A stretch of DNA of 64,000 nucleotides. Source: Cohaesibacter haloalkalitolerans (GTDB lineage Bacteria; Pseudomonadota; Alphaproteobacteria; Rhizobiales; Cohaesibacteraceae). Of this stretch, positions 8,071-17,389 are shown piece by piece. The translations under genes were made by a program, and so were the position numbers. The notes beneath the pieces were generated by a model. That model made no database searches. It was not told the DNA's origin and worked only from the letters and a program-made list of their open reading frames with translations. Positions within the stretch are counted from its first letter, which is position 1. The number at the start of each line of letters is the position of its first letter. Location: assembly GCF_003574655.1 (NCBI RefSeq), contig NZ_QNUM01000006.1:186001-250000 (forward strand). The letters run 5' to 3'.

Positions 8071-9286
8071 TTTATTACCGCTATGCTAGGCAGCGCCCGG
8101 ATTGAGCGCTGCGTTAAGGTTGAGGGTGAACGGGTAAAAACCCGCCGGAAATTATGGATCGGATACCCGACGACATAATCCTCAATGACGGAAGTATTAC
8201 TCATTTATTCTAATGAGATAAAGGGTTCGAAGGCCGAAAACGTTTGGACCAAAGGCTAGTAGAGGCAGATATTTGCTCATTCCCGCGCCGAATCGCGCAT
8301 TAGACCAAAGTGGATAGAGGTAGTTTGCATAACTTAAAAAATCGATATGCAATATTGTCCATCCTGTGAATATTAACTGCTGTGCAACCTGCCTGCCTCG
8401 TCAGAGCGGCCCTGGGCGGGAAGGAGGACTGCCAGAATGCCAGTCAGAAGCGCAATACATTATAATAATAGTCGCTTCTGGAGAAAACGAATCCGAATCT
8501 GGTATCGCCGATCAGGCCAATGTTCAGGCCAATGCTCAGACTGGTGATAGGGTCGGTGTGGGGAGGTCGTTGGGGGCTCCAGCCCTCGACCTGTTGTTGT
8601 TTGCTATCGCCGGTGGGGCGCAACAGGAGCTGACGCAAGAGGGTGCCAGACATGAAAAGCGATGATTGTCTGTTGGCGGGTCTTTGGCTTGAAGGAAGAA
8701 GGCGTGCGCGTATAAGGGACGGGGTGCTGCCGGGTGGTCTGGAAGGTGGCTGAAATGTAGAGGAAACAGTGCCTTACGTCTGCTGCGGCATGTCATTCCC
8801 TAGTTCTTTGGTCTTATTATCATATATGTCGAGAAAATCGACTTTCACCTAATCCTAAGGTGTATCGCTGGGGCGTTGCCTGTTTTGGGTTGAAAGTCGT
8901 TTCTGCTGAGAAATCAGGGGCTAAGAGGTTAATTTATAACAGCTCCATGATGGTTGGAAATTGTACCCTCATGACGTGCCGAAAATGGCTCTCCGTGGGG
9001 CGTTGATGCAAATCAACGCCTGAAGCCTTGCGATAGACTAACGATTATAACACTAAAGTATCGAAAAAAATGACCGTATGGTGATGCATTTTCGGGACTT
9101 TTTGTGTGGCTCACATGACCATGACCAACCACGCGACTGCTTCTGCCAGCCAAGGATAGTTGAGGACCCTGGGGTAACGAGTCTTTGTCTCTAGGCTTTG
9201 GTTGCAGGCACTTCTTTGAGCACTTTATTTCATTTCGGCAGACTGGAATTCCCAAATGACAGGTCTGCTGTAATTGGGTGGAGCAT
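8071..9286. other. Long divergent intergenic region between the mmd operon and the fused oxidoreductase operon
   Basis: About 1.2 kb without a convincing gene. Short open frames in it (for example 8366-8665 plus and 8536-8796 minus) lack family features and good ribosome sites. It contains an inverted repeat CAGAAGCG (8445-8452) / CGCTTCTG (8473-8480) around an A+T-rich loop, an imperfectly spaced TTGCAT (8325-8330) / ATGCAA (8347-8352) pair, and an FNR-type box at 9003-9016. A small RNA or long leaders could sit here, but the sequence alone does not show one. Confidence 0.6.
9003..9016. promoter_or_regulatory. FNR/Anr-type binding site
   Basis: TTGAT-GCAA-ATCAA matches the FNR/Anr/FnrL consensus half-sites exactly. 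A possible -10 hexamer TATAAC lies at 9046-9051, so the box would be centred near -48 and would leave a leader of roughly 230 bases before the ATG at 9287. It is placed to activate the plus-strand oxidoreductase operon when oxygen is low. Confidence 0.7.
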
Positions 9287-12200
9287 ATGAACGATAAACT
9301 TCCAAAAACGCCGGCGTATCCCGGAAAGACAACGGTAATCAACGGCAACGGCGCCGTGGCTCAGGTGATGGGCCAGGTATGCGGCGGTGTCATCGGATAC
9401 CCGATCACGCCTTCTACCGAGATCGCCGAAATCTACGAAGCTTTCAGAGCTGGCGGCGGTGTCAACGTCTGGGGACGCCATCCCTTCTTCTTCGAGCCTG
9501 AAGGTGAACACTCCGCCCAGTCGGGTGCTCTTGGTGCTGCGCTGACCGGTGGGCAGTATGTGTCCAACGCGTCTTCGTCCCAGGGCGTTCTCTATGGCCT
9601 CGAATCTCATTATGTAACCGTCGGCAAGAAAGTCGGCGGTTTTGTCATGCAGGTGGCTGCCCGTTCGGTATCCCGCCACTCGCTGAACGTGATGGCTGGC
9701 CACGACGACATCTACGCCCTGCTGCCATCGGGCTACACCATCCTGTTCGGGTCCAACCCGCAGGAAGCTGCCGACCTTGCCGCGATCTCCTACAAGGTCA
9801 GCGCGATGTCGATGATCCCGGTTGCCAACGGCATGGACGGCTTTGTCACCTCGCACATGATGAGCGAAGTGCAGATGCCGGAAAATGACCTTCTGCGTGA
9901 ATTCATCGGCGATCCGACCGACCGCATCATGTGCCCGACCGTTGCTCAGGAAATGCTGTATGGCGCCAAGGGCCGTGTCTTCCAGCTGAAGCGCTATCTC
10001 GGCCGCCACAGCTCCGACATGGAGCAGGACGCCTACGCCAAGCTTGTTGCCTTCCTTGACGACAATGCCGACGCAGTCGAAGCCGACAACGCTGGCGAAC
10101 TGGTCGCCAAGACCCTTGATCTGATGCCTGCCGAGCTGCACAAGCAGTGGAATCGCCAGTGGTTGAACGCCTTCCAGAAAGGCACCCGCCAGCGCGTTCC
10201 TGCCCAGGTTGACATCAACAATCCGGGCCTGACCGGTGGCGTTCAGAACCAGCCTGACTTCCAGGCCGGTGCCGTTGACCATCGCACCCACTTTGTTCGC
10301 GACGTACCGCGCTTTGTGCGCGAAGCCATGGATGAATTCTCGGCTCTGACCGGCCGCAGCTATTCGCCTGTCAAATGCTATGGATGCGAAGATGCCGAAA
10401 CCGTTGTCGTCGGCATGGGCTCGGTGACTGATGATGCTCAGGCCGTTGCCGCCTATCTGCGCCGTCAGGGCAAGAAGGTTGGTGTGGTTTCCATCAAGAT
10501 GCTTCAGCCGTTCCCGGATGCCGAATTCGTTGCAGCCGTCAAGGGCAAGAAGGCCGTCACCATTCTCGAGCGTTCCGACAACACCGCTCTGACCGCCTTT
10601 GTCAAGGCAGCCCTCCTCAAGGCCATGGAAAATGGCGCCGGTGATCGTTATCCGGACATGCCGACCCTTTCCGAACTGCCAAAACTGACCACCGCCATCT
10701 TCGGCCTGGGTGCCCATGACCTGCAGCCTCGCCATCTGGTAGCGGCCTTTGAAAACATGGAAGGTGCTTGCCAGCCATTCGTTTATCTTGGCAGCCAGTT
10801 CTTCTCCAAGGACACCAGCCCGCTGATGACCGAGCTTCAGGCCAAGCTGAAAGCGGCTTATCCTGAAACCGAGCTGATGGCTCTGGAAACCAAACCGAAC
10901 CCGAGCCTGCTGCCGGAAGGCGCCCTGCGCATCCGCTTCCACTCGGTTGGCGGTTACGGCACCATTGCTACCGGCAAGCTGTTGACGGACATTCTGGCCA
11001 ACGCCCTGCATCTCTATTCCAAGTCCGCACCAAAATACGGCTCGGAAAAATCGGGCGCTCCAACCAACTACTACATCACCCTGTCTCCGGAACCGGTGCT
11101 GATCACCAACGCCGACCTTGAAGACGTCGAAGTGGTTGTCTCGCCTGACCACAAGGTATTCGCTCACAGCAACCCGCTGCGCGGCCTTGTCGAAGGAGGC
11201 ACCTTCATCCTGCAGTCCAACCTGTCTCCGCTTGAAGTCTGGAAGGAACTGCCGTCTGCCATGCGCAAGACCATCCGCGACCGGAAGATCAAGTTCCTCG
11301 TCGTTGACGGCTTCGCAATCGCCAGAAAACATGCTCCGGTTGCTGCCCTGCAGACCCGCATGATGGGTATCGCCTTCATCGGTGCCGTCTGTGGCCATGT
11401 GGAACGCGTGACCGAAGGGGCTGATCGCGCTGCCGTCATCGAAAAGATCCGCAGCCAGATCAACTACAAGTTCGGCACCAAGGGTGAAGCCGTTGTCGAA
11501 GGCAACATGGCTGTGATCCGCGACGGCGTCGACGAGACGATTGTCGTTGATTATGCCGCTCCTGAGTTCGTTGAAGTGGACGCCGCTGGCGATCCGGTTC
11601 CCGAATTCACCCCGGCCATCTCTTCCAGCATGTGCCGCATCGCTGCCGAGTCCTCTCCGGAAGGTCTGTTCGACAGCCTCTACTATGAAGAGACCGTCGC
11701 CGCTCCGTTCCGCGAAGGCGCCATCGGTGAAGCTCCGGTTCTGCCGGGCTCCGGCATGTTCATGCCTGCTGGCTCCGCTGCTGCCAAGGACAAGGGCCTC
11801 TTCCGTCGCGAAGTGCCAGTGTTCGATCCGGAAAAATGCACCGGCTGCCTTGATTGCTCGATGGTCTGCCCGGATGCCGCCATTCCGCCGACCGTCTTCG
11901 ACATCGACGCTCTGCTGATGGCTGCTGCCAAAGACATCGAGATGCCGGAAAAACAGCGCGAAGTCATTCGCGAGTATGTCCGCACCATCGGTGAGGCTGT
12001 CCGCCGCAAGTTCAACGCTCTGGACGATGCTCCGAGCTTTGCAACGCTTGTCAAGGAAGCCGTCAACGAGCTCTATGTCGAGAGCGCCGTTGTCAAGGGC
12101 AATCTGGACCGCATCGCTGAAGCGGTTGCCGTTCTGCCGGTCGCCAAGACCCGTCCTTTCTTTGATGCAGTGGAGAAGGAACACACCGGTCAGGGCGGTC

Positions 12201-14269
12201 TGTTTGCAGTCGCTGTCGACCCGTGGAAATGCACCGGCTGTCTGGAATGTGTGGACATCTGCGGTCCGGGCGCTCTGGTGGCTACCGATCAGGATGCCGG
12301 CTTGCTGCATGACCTGCAGTCCAAGTTCAACTTCCTGTCGAAAACCCCGAACACGCCAGCCCGTTTCGTTGAGCCTGCCTATGAGGACAACAACGAAATC
12401 AAGCGCATGATGCTTGATCGCGCCAACTACTATTCCACCACCGGTGGTCATGGTGCTTGCCGCGGCTGTGGCGAGGTGACGGCAATCCGTCAGGTTGTTT
12501 CCGCAACCCATGCGATCCACAATCGTCGCGAGAAGGCCCACATCCGCGAGCTGGAAGAACTGATCAACGGTCTTTCCCTCAAGCTCGAAGAAGTCAAGGG
12601 CGATGCAGATCGTGAAGCCCGTATTTCCGGCGCCCTCAAGACGCTCGAAAAACGCCTCTTCATGCTCGAAGGCGGCCCGACCGGCAATGGCCAGTCTCCG
12701 TTGGTTGTTGCCAACGCGACCGGCTGTAGCTCGGTTTACGCTTCGACCTTCCCGTTCAACCCTTACAACGACCCATGGGTCAACAGCCTGTTCCACGACG
12801 GACCTGCTGTCATCAAGGGTATCTTCGAAGGCATGACCGCAAATGCTGCGGTTGACTTCAAGGCCATGCGCCTTGCCAAGCTGGAACTGGCCAACGCCTA
12901 TGATCCGGCAACCGATGGGGCTTTCCTGAGCAACTTCGAATGGCACAATTTCTCTGACGCGGAACGTGACCTGCTGCCGACCTTCATGAATATCTCCGGT
13001 GACGGTGCTGCCTATGACATCGGCTTTGGTGCCCTGTCCCGCCTCTTGGCAAGCAACACGCCAGTCAAGGTGATGGTGCTCAACTCCGGCGTTTATTCAA
13101 ACACCGGTGGTCAGGCATCCACGGCCTCCCTGTCTGGTCAGGACAGTGACCTTGCACGCTTTGGCAAGGCCAACCCTGGCAAGCTCGAGGACCGCAAGGA
13201 GCTGGGTCTGATCGCAAGCTTCCACCCGAAAGTCTTCGTGGTGCAGAGTGCGACCTCCTTCCCGGGGCACTTCCTCAAGAACGTGATGGCCTATCTGAAG
13301 CATTCCTCTTCGCCTGCTCTGCTTGACGTCTACACGCCATGTCAGGGTGAGCACGGGATTGCCGACGATGCTGCCAACCGCCGTTCGAAACTGGCCGTCG
13401 AAGCCCGCGTAAGCCCGCTCTTCGTCCATGATCCGAAGGCTGGCAAGACCCTTGCCGAACGCTTCAACATCGAAGGCAACCCGGCAATCGATCAGGACTG
13501 GGCAAGCCAGACCATTTCCTACATGGAAGATGGCCAGCTCAAGCTGATGGATCTGCCACTCACCCCGGCTGACTACGCCTACGACGAAGTGCGCTTCAAG
13601 AAGCAGTTCCGTCCGATCAAGGGTGAAGTGGACGTTGTGCCGCTGCATGAATTCATCGACATGCCGCTGGTAGAGCGTGGCCGCAAGGTTCCATACATCC
13701 TCAAGACCAATTCCAAGCGCGAACTGGTCAAGCTGGAAGTCGGTGCCATGATCGTGCATCTGGTTGAAGAACGTCGTCAGAACTGGCGTACGCTTCAGCA
13801 TCTCGCCGGTCAGACTGCTGCCAAACTCGACGCTGCACACAGCAAAGAGCTGGCTGCCATGGAGCAGAAGTACAAGGAAGCTCTGGAATCCCGCGAGCTC
13901 TCCATGGACAGCATTGCAGCCGGCATGGCTGAAATGGCCTCCATGTCCGCGTCTCCTGCCGTTCTCGGTTTGGGCGGTACGGCCGCAGCCGCATCTGCCG
14001 GCAACGGCGCTGCAGCCGCAGCTCCGGCAGCCGGGGGCGCCAGCCTGCCGCACATCCATGATGAAGACGTAAGCCTGTGCACCAACTGCAAGGCTTGCTA
14101 TCAGGACGTTCCTGAGCTCTTCGAGTTGACCAAGGTTGTCGAAAATGGAGCGGTCATGGAAGTGGCCCATACCATTCCGGGTGCCCTGGAAGCCGTCGAA
14201 GTCACTCCGGACCTGAAGTCCCGCATCATGAAAGTGGCGGCAAAATGCAATGCGGAGATCGTACGATGA
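9287..14269 (+). CDS. Giant single-chain 2-oxoacid (pyruvate):ferredoxin oxidoreductase-like protein
   Basis: A 1660-residue protein with all parts of a pyruvate:ferredoxin oxidoreductase in NifJ order: alpha domain (IGYPITPSTEIAEIYEAF near residue 35; FEPEGEHSAQSGALGAA), second alpha domain (YGCEDAETVVVGMGS near 370), gamma domain (FHSVGGYGTIATGKLL near 550), ferredoxin domain with two [4Fe-4S] motifs starting at Cys851 and Cys982, and the TPP beta domain (CRGCGEV at 1058, ATGCSSVY at 1145, GDGAAYDIGFGAL from 1239). It is about 450 residues longer than NifJ. The extra parts are a long insert between the two cluster motifs, a charged probable coiled coil at about 1080-1130, an Ala/Gly linker near 1565-1590 and a C-terminal one-cluster ferredoxin-like domain (CTNCKAC at 1598-1604). 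ATG 9287 is preferred to GTG 9278 because GGTGGAG lies before it. Substrate is probably pyruvate but not proven. Confidence 0.85.
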   Translation: MNDKLPKTPAYPGKTTVINGNGAVAQVMGQVCGGVIGYPITPSTEIAEIYEAFRAGGGVNVWGRHPFFFEPEGEHSAQSGALGAALTGGQYVSNASSSQGVLYGLESHYVTVGKKVGGFVMQVAARSVSRHSLNVMAGHDDIYALLPSGYTILFGSNPQEAADLAAISYKVSAMSMIPVANGMDGFVTSHMMSEVQMPENDLLREFIGDPTDRIMCPTVAQEMLYGAKGRVFQLKRYLGRHSSDMEQDAYAKLVAFLDDNADAVEADNAGELVAKTLDLMPAELHKQWNRQWLNAFQKGTRQRVPAQVDINNPGLTGGVQNQPDFQAGAVDHRTHFVRDVPRFVREAMDEFSALTGRSYSPVKCYGCEDAETVVVGMGSVTDDAQAVAAYLRRQGKKVGVVSIKMLQPFPDAEFVAAVKGKKAVTILERSDNTALTAFVKAALLKAMENGAGDRYPDMPTLSELPKLTTAIFGLGAHDLQPRHLVAAFENMEGACQPFVYLGSQFFSKDTSPLMTELQAKLKAAYPETELMALETKPNPSLLPEGALRIRFHSVGGYGTIATGKLLTDILANALHLYSKSAPKYGSEKSGAPTNYYITLSPEPVLITNADLEDVEVVVSPDHKVFAHSNPLRGLVEGGTFILQSNLSPLEVWKELPSAMRKTIRDRKIKFLVVDGFAIARKHAPVAALQTRMMGIAFIGAVCGHVERVTEGADRAAVIEKIRSQINYKFGTKGEAVVEGNMAVIRDGVDETIVVDYAAPEFVEVDAAGDPVPEFTPAISSSMCRIAAESSPEGLFDSLYYEETVAAPFREGAIGEAPVLPGSGMFMPAGSAAAKDKGLFRREVPVFDPEKCTGCLDCSMVCPDAAIPPTVFDIDALLMAAAKDIEMPEKQREVIREYVRTIGEAVRRKFNALDDAPSFATLVKEAVNELYVESAVVKGNLDRIAEAVAVLPVAKTRPFFDAVEKEHTGQGGLFAVAVDPWKCTGCLECVDICGPGALVATDQDAGLLHDLQSKFNFLSKTPNTPARFVEPAYEDNNEIKRMMLDRANYYSTTGGHGACRGCGEVTAIRQVVSATHAIHNRREKAHIRELEELINGLSLKLEEVKGDADREARISGALKTLEKRLFMLEGGPTGNGQSPLVVANATGCSSVYASTFPFNPYNDPWVNSLFHDGPAVIKGIFEGMTANAAVDFKAMRLAKLELANAYDPATDGAFLSNFEWHNFSDAERDLLPTFMNISGDGAAYDIGFGALSRLLASNTPVKVMVLNSGVYSNTGGQASTASLSGQDSDLARFGKANPGKLEDRKELGLIASFHPKVFVVQSATSFPGHFLKNVMAYLKHSSSPALLDVYTPCQGEHGIADDAANRRSKLAVEARVSPLFVHDPKAGKTLAERFNIEGNPAIDQDWASQTISYMEDGQLKLMDLPLTPADYAYDEVRFKKQFRPIKGEVDVVPLHEFIDMPLVERGRKVPYILKTNSKRELVKLEVGAMIVHLVEERRQNWRTLQHLAGQTAAKLDAAHSKELAAMEQKYKEALESRELSMDSIAAGMAEMASMSASPAVLGLGGTAAAASAGNGAAAAAPAAGGASLPHIHDEDVSLCTNCKACYQDVPELFELTKVVENGAVMEVAHTIPGALEAVEVTPDLKSRIMKVAAKCNAEIVR

Positions 14270-17031
14270 CAGTTGACACCGCAGTCACTCAGGGCGCGCT
14301 GTTTGATCATCAAATGGACGTTCTGAAGAAACATCTCGCAGCGGACCCCAGGTCCCTGCGGAATGTCTTCATCGCGGATGGAGCCCAGGCCATGGCCTGG
14401 GAATTCCAGCAGGACGAACTGAGCGAGAAATTCATCAAGACGCTCTGGGGCCTTCTGCTGAAAAACGACGACATGAGCACCTTGATCCAGCGTTTCCTGT
14501 GGAGCCTACCGCTTCGCTTCAAACGCAAATTCATCAAGGCGCTCGATGCCCACATGTCCGACCGCTACCCGATGTTCAAGGGGCTGTCCGAAGGCTGGCC
14601 GGAAGACAGCTACATTCCGCCATACATCCGGACGCCGGAAGAGCGGTCTACCGACTTTGAACTCGTCAACCAGGGCTATCTTGGCTATCAGACACTCGGC
14701 TTCTCCCTGCGTGAGGTCGAGCTGATCGTCTGGCTCGAAGTGTTGCGCGACAAGCAGTGCGAAGACAAGCCTTGCGAGCTGGGTCATATCATCCAGCGCA
14801 CCAAGGACGAGGAAGCCAAGAAGATTGGTGGCTGCCCGGTCAAGATCCACATTCCGGAAATGATCGACCTGCTCGCCAAGGGCAAGATCCGCAAGGCGCT
14901 GGAACTGATCGAAAGCTGCAACCCGCTGCCGAACGTTACCGGTCGCGTCTGTCCGCAGGAGCATCAGTGCCAGGGCGTGTGCAAGCACACCAACCGTCCG
15001 ATCGAAATCGGTCAGCTGGAATGGTTCCTGCCGGAACACGAAAAGGCAGCCAACCCGGATCAGCTTTCCCGCTTTGCTGGCATTGTCAGCCCGTGGCAGA
15101 AGGCCGAAAAGCCACCCATCGCGGTGGTCGGCTCCGGTCCTTCCGGCCTCATCAACGCCTATCTTCTGGCTGTTGAGGGCTTCCCGGTAACGGTGTTCGA
15201 AGCATTCCACGAACTGGGCGGCGTGCTGCGCTACGGTATTCCTGAATTCCGTCTGCCAAACACGCTGATCGATGACGTGGTTGCCAAGATCGACGCTCTG
15301 GGCGGCCGGTTCGTCAAGAACTTCGTGGTCGGCAAGTCCGCAACCCTTGAGGATCTCAAAGCTGCAGGCTTCTGGAAGATCTTCGTCGGCTCCGGTGCTG
15401 GCCTGCCAACCTTCATGAATGTTCCGGGCGAGGAATTGCTCGGCGTCATGTCGGCCAACGAGTTCCTGACCCGCGTCAACCTGATGCGTGGCCGCGACCC
15501 GGCCTATGAAACGCCGCTCCCGGACGTCAAGGACAAGAATATCCTCGTGATTGGGGGTGGTAACACCGCGATGGACGCAGCCCGCACGGCAAAACGCCTC
15601 GGCGGCAACGTGACCATCGTCTATCGCCGCACCCAGTCCGAAATGCCTGCCCGTGTCGAAGAGCTCGAGCATGCACTGGAAGAGGGTATCCAACTGGCAG
15701 AACTGCGCGGACCGAAAGAGTTCGTCGGCGATCACCACACCCACTTCGTCACCCACGCTGTCGTGGATGTGAACGAGCTGGGTGAACCGGATGCGTCCGG
15801 CCGCCGTCGTCCACGTCCGACCGGTGAAGTCATCAATATGCCGGCCGATCTGGTCATCATGGCCCTTGGCAACAAGTCCAACCCGATCATCCCGTCCTCC
15901 GAGCCGAAGCTCGAGGTCTCCAAATGGGGCACGATCAACGTTGGCAAGAACAGCCAGGAAACCTCCATCGATGGCATCTACACCGGTGGTGACGCTGCCC
16001 GCGGTGGCTCCACGGCCATTCTTGCCGCCGGTGACGGTCAGGCAGCCGCTCGACAGATCCTCGGATCCATCGATCTGGCTTCTGACAACATCGCCGACAT
16101 GGTCAAGAGAGCGGATCACTTCACCAGCCTCGGGTTGGCCGAACACACTGTTCTCAAGCACACAGATCTGGCTGCAGGCATTGTCGAGATGACAATCCGT
16201 GCACCGGTCATCGCCCATTCGGCCCGGGCCGGTCAGTTCGTTCGCGTTCTGGCAACCCAGGACGGCGAGCTCATCCCGCTGACCCTTGCCGACTGGAACC
16301 GTGAAAACGGCACCATCGATCTGGTCATTCAGGGCATGGGTACCTCGACCAAACTGATGAACAAGATGAAGGAAGGCGATTTCTTCGCCGGTATCGCTGG
16401 CCCGCTCGGAGAACCGAGCGACGTCAGGAAGTTCGATCCGGAGACGGAAACGGTTGTCTTCACGGCCGGTGGCGTGGGCCTGCCAGCAATCTATCCGATT
16501 GCCAAGACCCATCTGGAAACCGGCAACCATGTCACCATGATCATCGGCTTCCGTTCGGCAGACCATCTGTTCTGGACGGGCGAAGACGAACGCATGGGGC
16601 TTCTGAAGGCCAAATACGGCGATATGCTGGACGTCATCTACTGTTCCAACGATGGCACCTTCGGCATCAAGGGCTTTGTTACCAACCCGCTCGAAGACAT
16701 GCTCAAGGATGGCAAGTCTTCCAAGGGTCGCAAGATTGCGGAAGTCGTCTCTGTCGGTCCTCCGATGATGATGCGTGCTGTCAGCGATCTGACCAAGCCT
16801 TACGAAGTGCCGACCGTGGTCAGCCTCAACTCCATCATGGTGGACGCGACGGGCATGTGTGGGGCCTGCATGGTGCCTGTGCTCAAGGACGGCAAGACCC
16901 TGCGTCAGCACGCCTGTATCGACGGACCGGAGTTCAACGCCCACTCCGTTGAATGGGACAAGTTCCTGCCGCGCTTTGGCCAGTTCAAGGCACAGGAAGT
17001 GCGCAGCATGGAAAAGCACAAGCTCAACTGA
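14266..17031 (+). CDS. Fused NfnL-NfnS-like NAD(P)H:ferredoxin oxidoreductase
   Basis: A 921-residue fusion that joins in one chain what the minus-strand genes at 1803-4279 encode separately. Residues 1-160 are an extra N-terminal domain I do not recognise. Next comes a GltD/NfnL-like part (second cluster motif CNPLPNVTGRVCPQEHQCQ from 218; FAD fold GSGPSGL near 289; NAD(P) fold GGGNTAMDAAR near 430; YTGGDAARGGSTAILAAGDG). From about 615 it becomes NfnS-like (ARAGQFVRVLATQDGELIPL) and ends with GMCGACMV and HACIDGPEF from Cys865, a [2Fe-2S] site. ATG 14266 overlaps the upstream TGA in ATGA, so it is coupled to the giant oxidoreductase and is probably its electron acceptor. The first N-terminal cluster motif is altered (Cys165, Cys170, then Cys190). 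Confidence 0.87.
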   Translation: MTVDTAVTQGALFDHQMDVLKKHLAADPRSLRNVFIADGAQAMAWEFQQDELSEKFIKTLWGLLLKNDDMSTLIQRFLWSLPLRFKRKFIKALDAHMSDRYPMFKGLSEGWPEDSYIPPYIRTPEERSTDFELVNQGYLGYQTLGFSLREVELIVWLEVLRDKQCEDKPCELGHIIQRTKDEEAKKIGGCPVKIHIPEMIDLLAKGKIRKALELIESCNPLPNVTGRVCPQEHQCQGVCKHTNRPIEIGQLEWFLPEHEKAANPDQLSRFAGIVSPWQKAEKPPIAVVGSGPSGLINAYLLAVEGFPVTVFEAFHELGGVLRYGIPEFRLPNTLIDDVVAKIDALGGRFVKNFVVGKSATLEDLKAAGFWKIFVGSGAGLPTFMNVPGEELLGVMSANEFLTRVNLMRGRDPAYETPLPDVKDKNILVIGGGNTAMDAARTAKRLGGNVTIVYRRTQSEMPARVEELEHALEEGIQLAELRGPKEFVGDHHTHFVTHAVVDVNELGEPDASGRRRPRPTGEVINMPADLVIMALGNKSNPIIPSSEPKLEVSKWGTINVGKNSQETSIDGIYTGGDAARGGSTAILAAGDGQAAARQILGSIDLASDNIADMVKRADHFTSLGLAEHTVLKHTDLAAGIVEMTIRAPVIAHSARAGQFVRVLATQDGELIPLTLADWNRENGTIDLVIQGMGTSTKLMNKMKEGDFFAGIAGPLGEPSDVRKFDPETETVVFTAGGVGLPAIYPIAKTHLETGNHVTMIIGFRSADHLFWTGEDERMGLLKAKYGDMLDVIYCSNDGTFGIKGFVTNPLEDMLKDGKSSKGRKIAEVVSVGPPMMMRAVSDLTKPYEVPTVVSLNSIMVDATGMCGACMVPVLKDGKTLRQHACIDGPEFNAHSVEWDKFLPRFGQFKAQEVRSMEKHKLN

Positions 17032-17056
17032 GCCTGTCCGGTTCGATGAAGCAATC

Positions 17057-17087
17057 AGCCTCCGGAGGAAACTTCGGGGGCTTTTTC
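17057..17087 (+). terminator. Terminator of the fused oxidoreductase operon
   Basis: Stem AGCCTCCG (17057-17064) with CGGGGGCT (17075-17082, one G-T pair), followed by a run of T, 26 bases after the stop codon. Confidence 0.75.
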
Positions 17088-17389
17088 ATGCCCGACATCC
17101 TGCCAGACGCAATGGGCAGATAACGCCGGTCTCTGATACCTTCATCACCCGTTTGTTCGGCAGAATTCAGCCATTTGTTTTTGAGCAGCTGCTCTGTGCA
17201 AGGGAATACATTCCTCTGAGTGGATTGGAAAGGGCGGCGGCTTGCCGCGAGTGATTCGTCTTGGAAGCAATGCGAGTCAAGACCTTGAGATCGGGTGCCA
17301 TGAGACGGTCAAAGTCGCTTCCGGACGGAATTCCCTGTGCAGAAAGTGACAGGGAAACCATTTCCAGAACGGCAGTTTTTGTATGTATA

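Noticed and set aside
6373..8178. Open frame of 601 codons on the plus strand
   Set aside because: Opposite the mmdD and mmdA genes, which have strong family motifs.
8325..8352. TTGCAT / ATGCAA inverted pair upstream of mmdA
   Set aside because: Short arms with a 16-base gap in A+T-rich DNA; could occur by chance and matches no regulator form I know.
8366..8665. Small open frame in the divergent spacer
   Set aside because: No family features, no good ribosome site, and competing frames on the other strand; counted as spacer.
9230..12946. Open frame of 1238 codons on the minus strand
   Set aside because: Shadow of the giant oxidoreductase gene; codon bias of that gene keeps the opposite frame open. 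The plus-strand protein has all cluster and TPP motifs.
14506..17019. Open frame of 837 codons on the minus strand
   Set aside because: Shadow of the fused Nfn gene, without recognisable domains.
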